Assembly (NCBI GenBank): GCA_016808115.1 | Contig: JAEQBH010009485.1 | Span: forward strand, 1 to 64,000 | Direction: 5' to 3' | From: Tetrastigma voinierianum | Lineage: Eukaryota; Streptophyta; Magnoliopsida; Vitales; Vitaceae | DNA: 64,000 nucleotides | Shown: positions 11,607 to 24,697 of the stretch, piece after piece | Numbering within the stretch: position 1 is the first letter of the stretch | Layout: every line of letters begins with the position of its first letter | Program-made: the position numbers and the translations under genes | The notes under the pieces: model-generated | Seen by the model: only the letters and a program-made list of their open reading frames with translations | Databases searched by the model: none | What the model was told of the DNA's origin: nothing

Positions 11607-14600
11607 TAGCCGCTTCCGATGCCTGAGTTTGGCTTCGTTTCATCAGAAAGATACACATAGAAAAGCTTCATGTTTAGTAAATGTGGGCCTGATGTGGATG
11701 TCCTTGTTTTGTATAGACAATCGCTCCGGCTAGTTCGAGAGTGTCAACCCAATGGAACAAGGGTTATCGCCCGAGCCTTCGTAAAGCAATGTACCTAATG
11801 AACCCACTAAGCCTCAATGGCAACACGCAAGACATGTCTGCCTTGATAGATCGACTCTCTCCAAAGCCCACAGACACAAAGAAGAAGACATGGAGTGAGG
11901 ACCCAAGGGCCCATGCATGAAGAGCCAGAAAGCCGACCTCGGTTAGAAAAGCTAGATAGAGTATTAGAAGAGGTTAGATGTCCTCCCGATCGAGAGCATC
12001 ACAGCAAATTCCTTACTTATCAGAAAGTGAGGCATATGATCAGAAACTAGTACTCAAAAGTCCAAGGATTCCAAATCCCACTGGGAGTTCTTTGTCCAAG
12101 AGTCTGTGACAAAGTATGTTAATTAGATGTATAGGATTCCATGGAACAGCTCCAAATTTGAAGCAAATGAGCTTATCTAAGGGTCGAATATGAAAAAGGA
12201 CTAGCCATCTTAGTAAATATGCACCTTGAATTTCGGTCTCTCACAGCATTTCTGTAGGTAATTTGAGGATATTTGTATGATTCCAGCATCAAAAGATATT
12301 TGGCACCTAAGTGACTTCTCTCCAAACAAAGGGATTTTACTCGCCCGTCCGCAAGCTCAAGAAATTCTAGAAAGTAGAGAGACTAGGAACGAGCAACAAA
12401 GAAAGGTTTCAAAAGAAGTAGTTTTTCTAGAGGAGCTTCTGTCCTCCTTTCGAAAAAGAGCTATAAACTCTGTAAACAATCGTAATATAGTTCCGCTTCG
12501 AGAGGGAGAAGGCAAGGGTCCAATGTAGCCGGGCAAGATGGTGCAGTAGGTGCTTCGCTTGGATGTGGAGAAATTTCGAATGCCCATTGCCATAAAAGTA
12601 TTCGGGAGTTTGCAGGATATTGGATGAGGGTGTTTTCATGTGGAAGCCTTGAGCATTTGTTAATAAGTCCCTGTAGAGTTAGGATAATAGAAGCCAAACA
12701 AGGAAGTGGCAGGAAGACTGCTGCACCACTCTCCGACTGGACCGGTAGGGTCGAGTGGCCCATCTCAAAGATAGAGGACGAGGAGGCTAGTATCGAAACA
12801 AGAGATCGTCCCATGCCTACAAAGACCAAGACGAGCATACGCATTTAAGGCTCGTGAGGATCGAATGCTCCCGGCTATAGCTGGAAGTATATTTTCTTCA
12901 TATGATATAGAGATTTATGCATTGATTGATCCCCGAATCTACTCATTCATATGTGTGCAATGAGCATGTATTCGACAAAGTACCAAAGAAAGGAGAAATT
13001 ATATTATGATATGCATGTAACTAGTCCGGCTGGGGCACAACGTTAGTGTGAATAGCATATACGTGAATCGCCATTGTCATACAAACTCAGAGAGTTTCAC
13101 GATTTGATAACCTTACCATCCTCTGAGAGTTTGACTTGATTCTAGGAATGGATCAAGTTGTCTAAGCAATCAGCCATCGATTGTGGACAAAAGACGGTAG
13201 TGCTGGAAATTGCTCACCAAACCGAGGTAATATACAAGGCATTGGATCAAGGTAATGTCTAATGTCATCTCCACTATGCAAGCTGGGGAGAATTATGATA
13301 TGGAAAGGGATGTAGACATTCGTTTTAATATCGACTCCAAGAGAGGTCGCTTGATGCAGAAAAGATCCCAAATAGTATAAACTTCCCCCGCATGTATTCC
13401 CTCGAAGAGTTACCAAACCATACGAGAGAGAGGTGACTTAGCCATAGAAATCGTATCAGAATACCCTTATGTCAAGGGCATCAGATGATGGTCTAAATCT
13501 GAGTCGAAAGAGTTAAAGAGTCAATCATAAAGAACTTTTAGATAAAGGATTTATCCAATTCAAAGGTGTCCCCTTGGGGTAATCTGGCTATTTCAGAAAG
13601 AAAGATGGCACTCTACTTGATGTGCACTATTATCGGCATTAATAAGGTGATGCTGAAAACAAGTACCCATTGCGAATTGAAGATCTTTTGATCAATAAAG
13701 GAGCGTGTCTTTTCAAGATGTATCGCCACTGTAGTATTATCGTTTTTGAGGGTAAGGAAGTAGATGCCGAAGATCAGATGAACCCGGGAGCATGGTCATT
13801 ATGATTTTTGGTCATGCTATTTGGGTTTGACGACAATCAAAGCAAAGATTCATGCGGATTTGATGAATAGGGCTTTCTGACCCTATGGATCAATTGTCAG
13901 GCTGATTGATGACATCCCTGTGTATTCTAAGGATGCATGAACATGAACAAAGACTCGAGAATAGTCTTAAACAGATCGCAGAGAAAAGAAGTTATATGCT
14001 AAGCTCAAGAATGTGATTGTAAAGGAAGTCTCATTCTAGGCCATATCTGTGGTCCGCTAAGGGTATGCAAGTCGATCCTACCAAGATCAAGCGGTCAGGA
14101 CTCGGAAATCACCTCAAATGTAACCTAGGTGAGAAGTTTCGGGCTTAGCTTAAGCATTATAGAAGATCATGATATTTTCAACATGTTCTCTCCAGCCTGC
14201 TCAAGTTACTCAGAGGGAATAAAGTTCGAGGGACGTACGGTAAACGTTCACTTAGTTTTTGAACAGCTGGCTGGATGTCGTCGGGCGCACCGTGCGATCG
14301 GGACACAAAAATTAATTTTAGGAAGAGTGATACCCTTGTATGAAAGTGATGTTTCATACTGGTTTAGGATTAATAAGATGCGGAAAGTAGTGGGCTCTAT
14401 GCGTCCATTCGTACTAGCCACATGAACAAAATTATCCCACCGCGACTTAGAGTTAGCCAAGGGAAAAGCCGTTTTAAAAATGGCGACACTACTTATATGG
14501 GGAAAAAGTGTAGAATTTAACTAACACAAGATTCAAGTACTACTAACGCAAAGAGTTAAATTTGGTAATAAATGTGGAGGTGGTTAGAGTTATTAAAGGA

Positions 14601-16140
14601 TTACATCAAAACATAGATTACTATCCCTGTGAAAGGCTAATATAATAATAGCCGATGCTTTTGCCGAAAGACAAGTGGTGGCAATGTCACTACAAGACAG
14701 TTGATTGAGATTAGGTGATGATGGAGCTATGTTAGCTCAATTGTAGTTAAACCCGCTTTTAAAGAAAATGATTATAGATGCCAGAAATGACAGCGAATAT
14801 TGCGTAAAAAATTTGCATGTGATGGTTATATGGGTGACAAGACCGAAGTTTTTAGGAGAGTGTTTCCGGAAGTTTGTATTTCCGCATTAGATTATGTAAA
14901 AGCCAGATGATAAAGAGCTAAAGAAAAAAGTTGCTATTCGAGGCTCATAATACGGTATTTACCATGCATCCCGAGGGAACAAGACACGGCAATGACTGGA
15001 AACATTTTTATCAGAAAGGAATGAAAGAGATAATCGAATATGTGTCTATGTTTGACGGTCGCCAAGTCAAAGTCGAACACCAAGTGCCAACAAATGCCAA
15101 ATCCTCCCACCTCAATGGAAGTGGGATAACATTACCACGGATTTTGTGTTCGTTTTCCTTCTCACACAACAAAAACATGACTCTCGGCTTCGTGGGTGAT
15201 CAGAGATGTAGGCTCACAAAGTCGGCCCTATTTTTATACCAAATGACTGACGATTCTGTACGGATCGACTAAATGAAAGAGATAGATGAGATTGTGCGAT
15301 TGCATGGTGTGCCGTTGTTCATTGTGTCTGATAGAGATCCTGAGATTTACGCTAAGGTTCTCGAAGGAATTGGCACACCAGGCACTGTCGACTTAGTACG
15401 GTAGCATTCCATCCAAGAAATGGGATGGACAATGAGAGATTGATCTGTGTGCCAAGGATATGCTTCGAGGTCAGGCTGCGGAATTTGGGAAGTCGATAGG
15501 CATATTCATTGATGGAATTCAATAGCATTAGTTTATCACATTGGTACTTGCAACCATATGAAGCTTTGCATATTTAAAATGTAGAACTCCCGTAGGCCGA
15601 CACTGAAATGAGCGCAAACCTGGCAGGTCCAGTATATAAGAAAGATACAAGAGAAAGTAATAGTTATTCGCAGGTTAAAGTGGCTAGTGATAGACAAAAT
15701 CGTATGCCAACCTAAAGAGAGAGATATTTGAATATAAAGCAGACGCGTCTTAAAGGTATCACCATGGAGGAAAATTCTTTAGGGTTTAATGTGAAGCGTC
15801 GAAATCCGTCCAGAAGGCTGACATCGGAACGTGTCGTCTGCGGCTTATCGATTGGCACTCCCTACAGAGTTGGCCACCACGGCATGTGTTTCATGTGCTT
15901 CATGTTTCAGATACTCGCTCATGAGTCACATACTACTGCAAGAAATACAAGTACAAGATTTGTCATATGATGAGGCTTCAAAGACCATTCTAGCTCGAGG
16001 TGAAACAAGCTTATGAACAAACAAGTACTATTAGTGAAAGTTCTCTCAAGTAACATCATGGTAAGAAGCCATTTGGAGCCGTATAACCATGAGAGCATGT
16101 GATCTCGCACCTCTGGAACAGTATGAATTTCGAGGACGAA
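11607..16140 (+). pseudogene. Gypsy gag-pol (degenerate)
   Basis: Segments in order on the plus strand: a gag zinc knuckle near 12629-12675 (CxSCGSLEHL pattern, H then C); an aspartic protease at 12905-12960 (ALIDP, then a THSY-like stretch); RT at 13510-13950 (ELLDKGFI, KKDGTL, KYPLRIEDL, then VMLFGLT and a degenerate IDDI box near 13905). RNase H end at 14570-14690 (RWLELLKDY, then ADAFAER-like). Integrase core at 15190-15500 (LTKSA, IVRLHGVPLFIVSDRDP). C-terminal tail at 15830-16130 (YRLALPTELAT, VQDLSYDEASKTILA). Frames change every few dozen codons, so it cannot be translated as written. Confidence 0.85.
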
Positions 16141-16149
16141 ATTTTTGTA

Positions 16150-16160
16150 AGGGGGAGAGT
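16150..16160 (+). other. Polypurine tract before the 3' LTR
   Basis: AGGGGGAGAGT immediately precedes the LTR start TGTAATATTCCC at 16161. It follows GAGGACGAAATTTTTGTAA, a common context for plant Gypsy second-strand priming sites. Confidence 0.75.
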
Positions 16161-17224
16161 TGTAATATTCCCAAATTATACCTCTAACAGTTTTATAAAT
16201 ATGCTGGGGTATAATAAATTTAAAAGTATATTTATTCAATAAAATAATAAAGATAAAACAAAAATAGAATATGCATAAGTTAAACTTACAACAATAAAGA
16301 AGATTCTATATATTGAAAATATTATAAACTGATTTGGTATTATAAGAGTTGATGATTCAAAGAAATAAAAAGTGATAAGATTGTCATGATAAGACTAAAA
16401 GAATATCTTATTTTGGTCTTGGCAGTTGAGAGTAAATAATAAGAAAAAAGAAGAAGAAGAAGAAGAAGAAGATTACAGTATGGAATTTGAGTATGGTGAC
16501 GGATAAGGCAGTTCTGGAATCAGATAATCTTTGAAAGATTGCACGGATATACGTTCCTGAGTTGTATAACTATGATTTTATCGCAAAGTATGGAAATACG
16601 GGTATTGGTATGGAATTATGATTTGTATAGAAAAGTATGGAACCAAGGAATAAGTGTATGTAAACTATGGAGTATGGAAGTCTAGTTTTGACTATAAAGT
16701 TTTAGATACATGGTTAAGAACCCTGGCCTTGTGTATGGTTTGGGCTTAGAACTCCTAAACTCCTTTTCTCGTAGTGGTTGAGTTAAGAAGAGCTTTGGCT
16801 ACTCCTAAATACAAGGCAGGTGGAGAAGGTCTAAAGGTAAGTTGAACCTTAAAATCCCTATTGTCGATCATACGGTATCCGGATCTTAGAACGGGATTGT
16901 TGGGTCAGAAATACAAGGAATTCCGGAAGGAAATCCTAGTAATGCAGCCACATCAATGAACTTGATGTTAGGCTTGAATTACTCGATTTGGACCTCCTGT
17001 GGCATCGCTATAGTCCTTTCGGGTCAGCCTACGAATCTCAGAGGCCGCTCGCCAATCTGGGTCAACTAGCCGGACCTTAGAACGAGTTTTTGAACCAGAA
17101 ATAAAGAGAATTTGGCAGTAAGTCCTTCTGTGGAATTGTAGCCACATCAATGAACTTGATGTTAGGCTTTTGAATTTCTTAATTCGACTCTCAGAGACCA
17201 AGTTATGGTCTTTTACTCCTCAAC

Positions 17225-17580
17225 ACTAAATGTAACAGGGTCGCAAACAAGTGGGTCGCATGAACAAAGGACAAGGGGTCGCTCCAATAGGGGTCGCGCG
17301 AATGCGAGTCGGCCAACAAAGGACGAGGGTCGCCAAACAAGGGTCTAATGAACAAAGTGGGTCGCCCAAATAAAGGACGAGGGGTCGCTAAACAAGGGGT
17401 CACAAGAATGCAGGTCGGCCAAATGCGACGAGGGGTCACAAACAAGGGTCGCCGCGAACAGCTGGTCGCCCAAATGCTGGACGGCGTCGTCAAACAAGGG
17501 TCAGCCGGCAACGCGGAGCCAAGGGTCGTCCAATAGGGGTCGCTGCTGAACAAAGGATCGCCCAACAAAGGGCTGCCGTC
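17225..17580 (+). repeat. GGTCGCCAAACAAGG-type minisatellite in the 3' LTR
   Basis: Counterpart of 9480-9800 in the other LTR, with the same GGACGAGGGTCGCCAAACAA words and a slightly different unit order. Confidence 0.75.
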
Positions 17581-17594
17581 AAGATCACCGCGAT

Positions 17595-18060
17595 GACTCC
17601 AACTTAAGGTCATATCTCCTTCGCCCTAACTGATTGCGTTCTGACTCTATGGAAAGCCCATTGAGTCAAGAATCCATCCATATGCCCGAGGAGATTGACG
17701 CCGCATCGAGTGTTAAAACCGAGCTCAATACTCAGTGTAAACTGTCATTCCAGTCAGCTCGTCAAGATCGACCGCGCACGACCTCCAACCCGAAGGTCAT
17801 ATCCCTTCATTCAACTCCGATTAGTGTTCTGACCTGGCGAAAGCCCATCGAAGTCAAGAATCCATCCATATGCCCAGAGGTATATTAGCCGGTTGACCAA
17901 GGCGTCAAACCGAGCTCACTTCAGTGTAGCTCGTCATTCCGTGTCACTCGTCAAGATCGATCGCGCATGACCCCTCCAACTTCTGAAGGTCATATCTCCT
18001 TCGTTTGAACTCCGATTTAGTGTTCGACTCTACAAAGCTCCATCGAAATCAAGAATTCAT
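17595..18060 (+). repeat. About 190-bp tandem repeat, three copies, in the 3' LTR
   Basis: Counterpart of 9825-10330. Units begin near 17595, 17780 and 17968 with AAGGTCATATCTCCTTCG-like sequence; the last is truncated in the same way as in the 5' LTR. Confidence 0.75.
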
Positions 18061-19349
18061 CAATAGACAGCTTGATAATATTGGAACTCATATTAGTTCC
18101 AGAAAACATGGAAAACAGTAGGCAGTACAGGTAACCATAGTTATTTGTATTATGAACACTATTACGAATTCATAATAGCTCATAGCATACAAAGGTAAGC
18201 ATAGTTATTTATGCATATAATGAAGTAATAAAACGAAAAGATACGAATAACTGATTGTATATATATATATCTCATATGATTACCGAATGACAATAATTAT
18301 TCTGAATATGAGAGATATATAATCGAACATAAAATACATATCGATCATTCCATTAACCCAACAGGGATAGGATTGGCATGCCTATTAGGAAAAATAAGTC
18401 TCAAAGATAAGTTCTGATATTCCAGCCCCGCTTGTTGATGAGATAGATCCCGCTTGATCACAAAGGGGCCCCGAAGGGCTGGGCCACAAATAGCTCCCGG
18501 CCCTCATGGATAGTCACCGGTCTCTAATTGCTGATGATACCTTCGTATATTATATTACAAATAATTCCGGCCTCACGGACTACTGCTTCATACAGTTGAA
18601 CATAGCGCCTGGCCCTCATGGATTATAGTTTCGTATCCACTTCTAAGGTTTATGCATACGAAACATAAAAGAAATGACAAGATATATGCAAAGGAAATGA
18701 AGAGAATATGGGAAGCATAGTAATCATGATGCTGACGATAAGATACAGCTGGCAAGAATGTTAAGTAAAGTACAAGATTACATGAAAATATCCGAAGATG
18801 ATATAAAATGAAACTGGTTATGATAAGTATATATATGAGAAATGACAAGAATCATGGATCGCTATATGTGTTATATGCATTTAGAGCAAAAGTGTGGTGA
18901 CTCTTAATAGAAGTCATATTCCCACTAAAACAGAAAGCTAAAGCACGGTGTTCAATCCGCAGGTACGTAAGAGGAAAACAGAGGATGCGATAATCCACAT
19001 CACAGCCAAAGGCCACACAAAGAATAGTGCCTAATCGGAAGACCTTTAGGTCTATTTTGTATATGAAATTTGTAAACTAATGTAAATATTGTAAATGTTG
19101 AACATTTCATATATTCGAGCTTGTATATATATTTTGTAATCCGCACATGTAATGTAATACAAGTTAATTGTTTAACATTATATGATTATGCAAGTGTAGT
19201 TATAAGTATGATAAAGAGTGACCCTCACTTGACATCCTATGCCGAAGCCGAGGCGCTACGCTAGTGGTAAAAAAAACAGTAATGTGAGCATCCCTGATTT
19301 GGTTCGACCCGCCAACCGGCCGATCGAGGAAAGGGTGTCAAGCAATCAT

Positions 19350-22300
19350 TTAGCAAGAGCATATCCCGAAGTCGACGGTATTTGATCACATCATCTCCTG
19401 GCCAAGATCGAGTAATCCAATCGACGTGAATCCTTCTTCCTCGATAACACAAAGATGTAGTCTAAAGTTCCTTCGGGGATAATTTGCGAAAATTCTCTCT
19501 GATCGCCATCCAAAGAGCACCGGTGGTTTGATTGAAACCAATGAATCAAACCAATAAAGATAACATATGCTCCGACGCAGTACATCATCAGATACATCGA
19601 CTACCGACAAGATTGGCATAAGGTACTCCGATATTTTCTCTTTCTTCCGGAGTCTTATACGTCATATCAAGACTTAGGGCTCAAACTTTTTCAACAGGGT
19701 ATCCATCGCTTGTTATCTTGCATGTGATAGCGCCTTAACATCTTTTTGATGTAAGTCTCTCGAGATAAACCAAAGCCTTGTAGCGCAATCTCTTATGATC
19801 TTCTACACCAAGCATCGAGCTAGCTTCACTCCATATCTTTCTTATTTCAAAGTTTGATGATAACCACTCTTAGTAGTGTCAATCATCTCTTTGCTATTTC
19901 CACTTATTAAAATGCTTTCAATACATACAAAGATACACAAAATTATAAACCATCACTAACGCTTTAAATACACGCAAATATAAGCCCTCTTCCATCATCA
20001 GAAAGTTATCCCTTGATTACTTGATGAAACTTGATGTTCCATTGCCTAGATGCTTGCTTGAGACCATATATGATCTTTGAGCTTGCAAACTTTTGCACTC
20101 TTTGTCCTTAGGATTCAAAACCTAAAGGTTGATCCATATAGATTTCTTCATCTAGTTCTCCATTGAGAAATGCGCTTTTACGCCCATTTGCATAATTTCT
20201 AAGTCCATATGTGCTACTATAGCTAGAATGAGGCGAATCAAGCACCTCAACAAAGAAATGTTCCCTTCATAAACACCTCTCTTTCTCAGTGTGTAGTCTT
20301 TGCTACCAGTCGAGTCTTATATCTTTCTATGGATCCATCCGCCTTCCGTTTAATTTTGAGAATCCATTTATTTCCAATGGATTTTCGTCCTGGCGGTAGA
20401 TCAACCAAATCCCAGACTTGATTAGTTCTCATTGACTCCATTTCTTCTTCCATAGCTTTACTCCATTCCTTAGCTTTAGGACCCGTATAGAGCCTCTTTG
20501 TAATTGTTTTGGCTCTTCACATCCCGTGGAGCACCATGAATGCTTCCCCTCAATCTCAAATCGACGACTTTGTAACGTCACTGGATGCTTCGACGAGGTT
20601 GAGATTGCTCATGATCTTGCTCCATAGAGCCTGATCGTGCATTATGTCGCTCCCACTTTCCTCGCTGTGGAGGATTAAGAGTGTCCTCTAATCCATCTAC
20701 TCGTGGTAGGTCGCATTTTCTGGGATTTTCATAAAATTGAAAAACTTTATTAACCTTACCTCTCACAGGAAAGTCCTCTTCTAAGAAAACGACATCACGG
20801 GACTCTAGCTCTGTCACGCTCCCATCAGCTTTTTCACCAATGAAAACAAATCCTTTTGAGGCTCTGCAGGATTCAATGAAAATACACTTCTTCCCCTAGA
20901 CCAAGTTTCCCATATTGATGAGCATTATTGTAATGTAAGCCGTGACACCCCCATGATGCAAATTTCCTAAGTCAGTTTATTGCCATCCATAATTCATAAT
21001 GTGGCAGGAGGGACAGATTTAGAGGGCACACGATTAAGTATGTAGGCAGCAGCGACAACGATCTCCCCTGCATGAGATAGTTAAATTAGCCTTGCGCCAT
21101 CATTGACTCCAATCCATGTCTAAGAGGTTCTATTCCTTCTACAACCCATTTTGTCAAGGAGTGTAAGAATAGTTATCGTCGAGCTATACCCTTTCATCAC
21201 AAAACTTTTGAATTTGGCCTGGATAGATATTCACGACTCGATCACCCTTAGTTTTGATCTTCACGTTTAATCGATTCTCTACCAAATTGGTATATACCAA
21301 GGGTACCAACGTTTCCACTTGTGAGAAATCAAATAAACATGACCAAAACGTGTGAAATCATCTATAAAAGTGATAGCGAAGCCTACATCTACGCCTAGCC
21401 CCTCACATTCAAGTATCCATTGCATGTCCGAATGAATAAGTTGTAATGGACTAATGGCTCTGGGTTTTATTAATGGTAATCTAGTTGTTTTTCCAAATTT
21501 AGGTAAATGCTCACATGTAGGTAATTTTACTTGGCGAAAGTGATCCCAAAGAGACCTACTCGAGCCAATCTATTTAACTTGGCCTTGCCTAATGTGCCCT
21601 AATCTAGCATGCCATAAAAATACTTTCAAGATTAGAAACAGAATCAGAATTACTAACAACATAGATAGACGTATATGTCATTCAAGATAATAGTGGTGTC
21701 CAACACCATAAATCCATCTAACACATAGCTTTAACTATAATAAACGCTGGTTTCTTAGAAATACGTACACAACCCTTATTAAATATAAGTTTGAAACCTA
21801 GTTCTAGTAGAACAAGAATAGAAAAAGATTTCGTCGAACTTCAGGAGCATATAGCACATCATGAAGATAAAGCGTGCGACCACCCCGCAATCCTACTTAT
21901 GTGTACGATCCCTAGTACGCTGGGAAGCCATTATTCTATGTATATACTTCTATCGCCTTTAGGAATTAATAAATCTACATAAGTTGTTCGGTCTCTTGTT
22001 ACGTAGTCGGTTGCTTTAGCCCATACCCAAAAGGAATGGGGCCTCAAAGAAGCATTAAGAGACTACTAACATATAAGTTGAGGACGTATTTGTAGTAAAC
22101 AATACCTTTGGCTCAAATAGACCACGAGCAAAGTGACCGTGCGTTTATTACGCTTAAAACACTAAGCTTCGCTTCATGCCGCCACGTTTCCGACTGGCGC
22201 TTTGTCCACTAGGAACTTGCTCATTTCCTCTTTTGCCCTTTGGAAAACCCTTACCTTTCCAATTTTGCGTCTAGAGCCCTTTTTGCTCCTCGATTGATTC

Positions 22301-22940
22301 AATATGAAAGCCTCATTAGCTTCTCAGAGAGAAGACGATCTTCCTGCTCACACATGATTTGTTAGCCATCATCAAAAGTTTTGATGTTCTCACAGGTAAG
22401 GTTAACACGCATGTGTTCCCAATTGTTTCTGCAAAGAGCGACAACTCGATTGACTTGCCGCTTCATCGGCCATGTCAGCGCCCCGCAATTTCACCCACCG
22501 GAACATCATGTTAGACATGATCGTAAGATGCCTCATGGTGTCATTCCGCACTTCTTATAACCATCAAACTTCAGGCCGACCGACGGGAAGTCTTGTTGCT
22601 GAGGTTCCACCATATTGAACCTTAATAAAGATCCCAACCGCTGAGCTGAACGTGCCTCTCAAATCTCAAAGATCAACCATTTTTTCATGCTACTCAAAGA
22701 TCAACATGCGAAAGCAACACGATCTTTACGCCAGAGGTTTGATAAAGCCCAAGTCTCGCCTATGTTGAGCAAAGAGGTGCCTCGTCAAACCACCTATCAA
22801 GCTGTGTAATGTTTCGCATGTCTTGCTCCTCCAGAGGATATCAATCTTCACGTATGCCAAACATTCAATTTTCATTCAAATTTATTCCATGGTCTGCCGC
22901 CGATAATGCTCTTTGCTGCGCCCATTTCAACTATAGAGAC
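19350..22940 (-). pseudogene. Copia gag-pol, 5' part (gag to RNase H N-terminal half)
   Basis: Minus strand, from high to low coordinate. The gag-like region (22940-22150) is poorly preserved. GAG-pre-integrase is at 21640-21490 (LWHARLGHI, then PTCEHLPKFG). Integrase is at 21500-21290 (LQLIHSDMQW, ITFIDDFTRFGHVYLISHKW). RT starts at 20480-20300 (EWSKAMEEEMESM, VWDLVDLPPGRKSIGNKWI, RYKTRLVAK), with MVSSKHL near 20045. The post-RT and RNase H start is at 19600-19350 (TLDY, EEGFTSIG, then STSGYAL), stopping at the Gypsy target site. Many single-base indels. Confidence 0.85.
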
Positions 22941-23679
22941 AATTACTTAAATTAGGATCTTGTACATCTAATTAACAAAATGTTTGTTATAATGTACTAA
23001 ATTAATTAATAATAATTTAACACATGTAACAATAATTCCAAAAGTATACATTATCTAATCAATTCACAAGATAGTCCAATTATTATTATTTAATTTAAAC
23101 ATGCTCAACATTTTGGTTATTAGGTGAGATATATATTGCATAAATCTACCAACCTAAAAACCTCCCACTATCAGAATATTTCCATTCATGCTCATCCAAT
23201 GTAATTAAATTAAAAATACACAATAAACATGTTTTAATGAAAAACATTCAATATGCCACTGTATTAGAAATGTATTGGAAATATAGACGCTGTCGCAAGA
23301 TAATCAAGATCAATAACAATGTCATCTGGTTATCATCATTTTGTCCACCCAAATTTCAGACTTCATACCACTAACGAATCTAACAAAGAGTTCCAAACAC
23401 TTTGCGCTTCGTCCAGCCCGACGAATACCCATATAGCCTTTAGTCGACTCTTCCTCTCGGCGTGATATCCTCTCATGAGTGTTGTTAAAGTCTAAAGAGC
23501 TCAACTTTGTTTCAAGGTCACAAACCGACTTCCATTCGTCCGTATAATCAAGCACAACTGGATTTGTTGTCACGAAGAACTCATGAACATCACGATGCCA
23601 CGACATAATCCAATGATACATAATCTATATGTTCTAAGAATCGTATAAAAATGCACTCTTCTTATATGCCAATAAACGA
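22941..23679 (-). other. Copia 5' leader region
   Basis: Lies between the putative gag start and the 5' LTR. AT-rich with a minus-strand open frame at 23322-23621 (99 codons) that I do not recognise; it may be part of gag or chance. No clear tRNA primer site could be placed next to the LTR. Confidence 0.35.
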
Positions 23680-24032
23680 ATTCATTATTTCGCATTTCAG
23701 AGCCATTGCTGCTCCTTATCTAGCATAAAAAAATTTGACATAATCATGTATGTCTTCAATGCTTCAATGTGTAACCTAAATTACTAGAATTGGAATATTT
23801 CCACAAAATTAACACTTTTTCTTTTTTTTCCTGGGTGGCAAAAGAAAATCAATATTTTTTCTTGTTTTTCCAAAACATCTGTTTGATCCTCTCATGTCCA
23901 TCTCTCTCATGTACGTTTAACGTATACGTGTTAGCCGGGCAGCCAGCTGTCTCTCAAAGACAATCGCCTTAACTTCTTTGTGAGATAACGTTGAGTTCAA
24001 ATTTCACATAGCGACCCAGCCCAAGTCCAACA
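23680..24032 (-). repeat. 5' LTR of the nested Copia
   Basis: Direct repeat of 6440-6777. On the minus strand it starts TGTTGGACTTGGGCTGGG at 24032, immediately inside the ATATT duplication. The inner edge is approximate. Confidence 0.72.
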
Positions 24033-24037
24033 ATATT

Positions 24038-24697
24038 TGATTCTTTTTATACTTTTTCCTTATGAAATCAAATATAAGAAAATCATTTTTCATAATATAT
24101 TTTGTCTTTTCCTAATATTTTTCGAGTTTCAAATGGAGCATAGTGTTGTGGTAATATTGGATAAAATAATTTGCATGCTTGGATAATTTCAATGATACAA
24201 AAAAATTAATTCAATGGCACACCATAAATTCTGTGAGGGCACAGACTATAAATAAAAAATTTAGGGAGACATATTTAGTCTATACTCCGCCACCGGATAA
24301 AAGTGAAAATATGAACTAAAGTTGATATTTTGAACTCACAATTTTATGATAATATTTCTAAAATTATATGTTCAAAACACAACTCAGACTAATATGATCG
24401 TGCTTTAAAAATACATAAATTTTCGAGTGTTATAATTTTTGTTAATAGTTTTATAACTATCTCTACTTATAAATATATATAAATATATAATAAATTTGTC
24501 AAAATCTTTGATTTCATAGTAGTGACCAAACCCTTGTCATAGATTGAAAATTGAATTGAAGGGCCAAATTGTGCGTTCCCTTGGGTGGCCACCTCCCATA
24601 CGCCCATCTTCACGCCCGGTCTACCTGATCCATCACCACCTCTCAATCCTCATCTACCCACCACTACTCCTCTTCTCACGGCGGCGTGATCCACGCG
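24038..24697. other. Intergenic between the Copia and the ELO gene
   Basis: AT-rich up to about 24540, then base composition rises sharply in GC toward the ELO coding region. Sequence at 24600-24695 is C-rich and could be 5' UTR or a missing N-terminal part. No TATA box was assigned. Confidence 0.4.

Larger units (their letters stand above)
8326..19344 (+). mobile_element. Ty3/Gypsy LTR retrotransposon nested in the Copia
   Basis: Two direct LTRs of about 3.2 kb (8326-11588, 16161-19344) flank an internal region with zinc-knuckle gag, protease, RT, RNase H, integrase and a C-terminal tail in Gypsy order. The element is flanked by ATCAT at 8321-8325 and 19345-19349. Removing it restores continuity of the Copia RNase H domain. 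The integrase follows RT/RNase H, which separates it from Copia. The GAGGACGAA...PPT end resembles Tekay/Del-like chromoviruses, but the clade is not certain. All frames are heavily broken. Confidence 0.88.
16161..19344 (+). repeat. 3' LTR of the Gypsy element
   Basis: Begins TGTAATATTCCCAAATTATA and ends GGGTGTCAAGCA just before the ATCAT duplication. It carries counterparts of the 5' LTR minisatellite (17225-17580) and 190-bp array (17595-18060), and one degenerate copy of the 41-bp unit. Differences from the 5' LTR are dominated by short indels. Confidence 0.85.
6440..24032 (-). mobile_element. Copia-type LTR retrotransposon, interrupted by a nested Gypsy element
   Basis: Minus-strand element bounded by LTRs at 6440-6777 and 23680-24032. 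It is flanked by the 5-bp direct repeat ATATT at 6435-6439 and 24033-24037. The pol order along the minus strand (GAG-pre-integrase, integrase, RT, RNase H) is Ty1/Copia-like. The Gypsy element at 8326-19344 sits inside the RNase H region; without it the Copia would be about 6.6 kb. The coding parts carry many frame breaks. LTR inner edges are approximate; the outer edges are supported by the target duplication. Confidence 0.85.
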
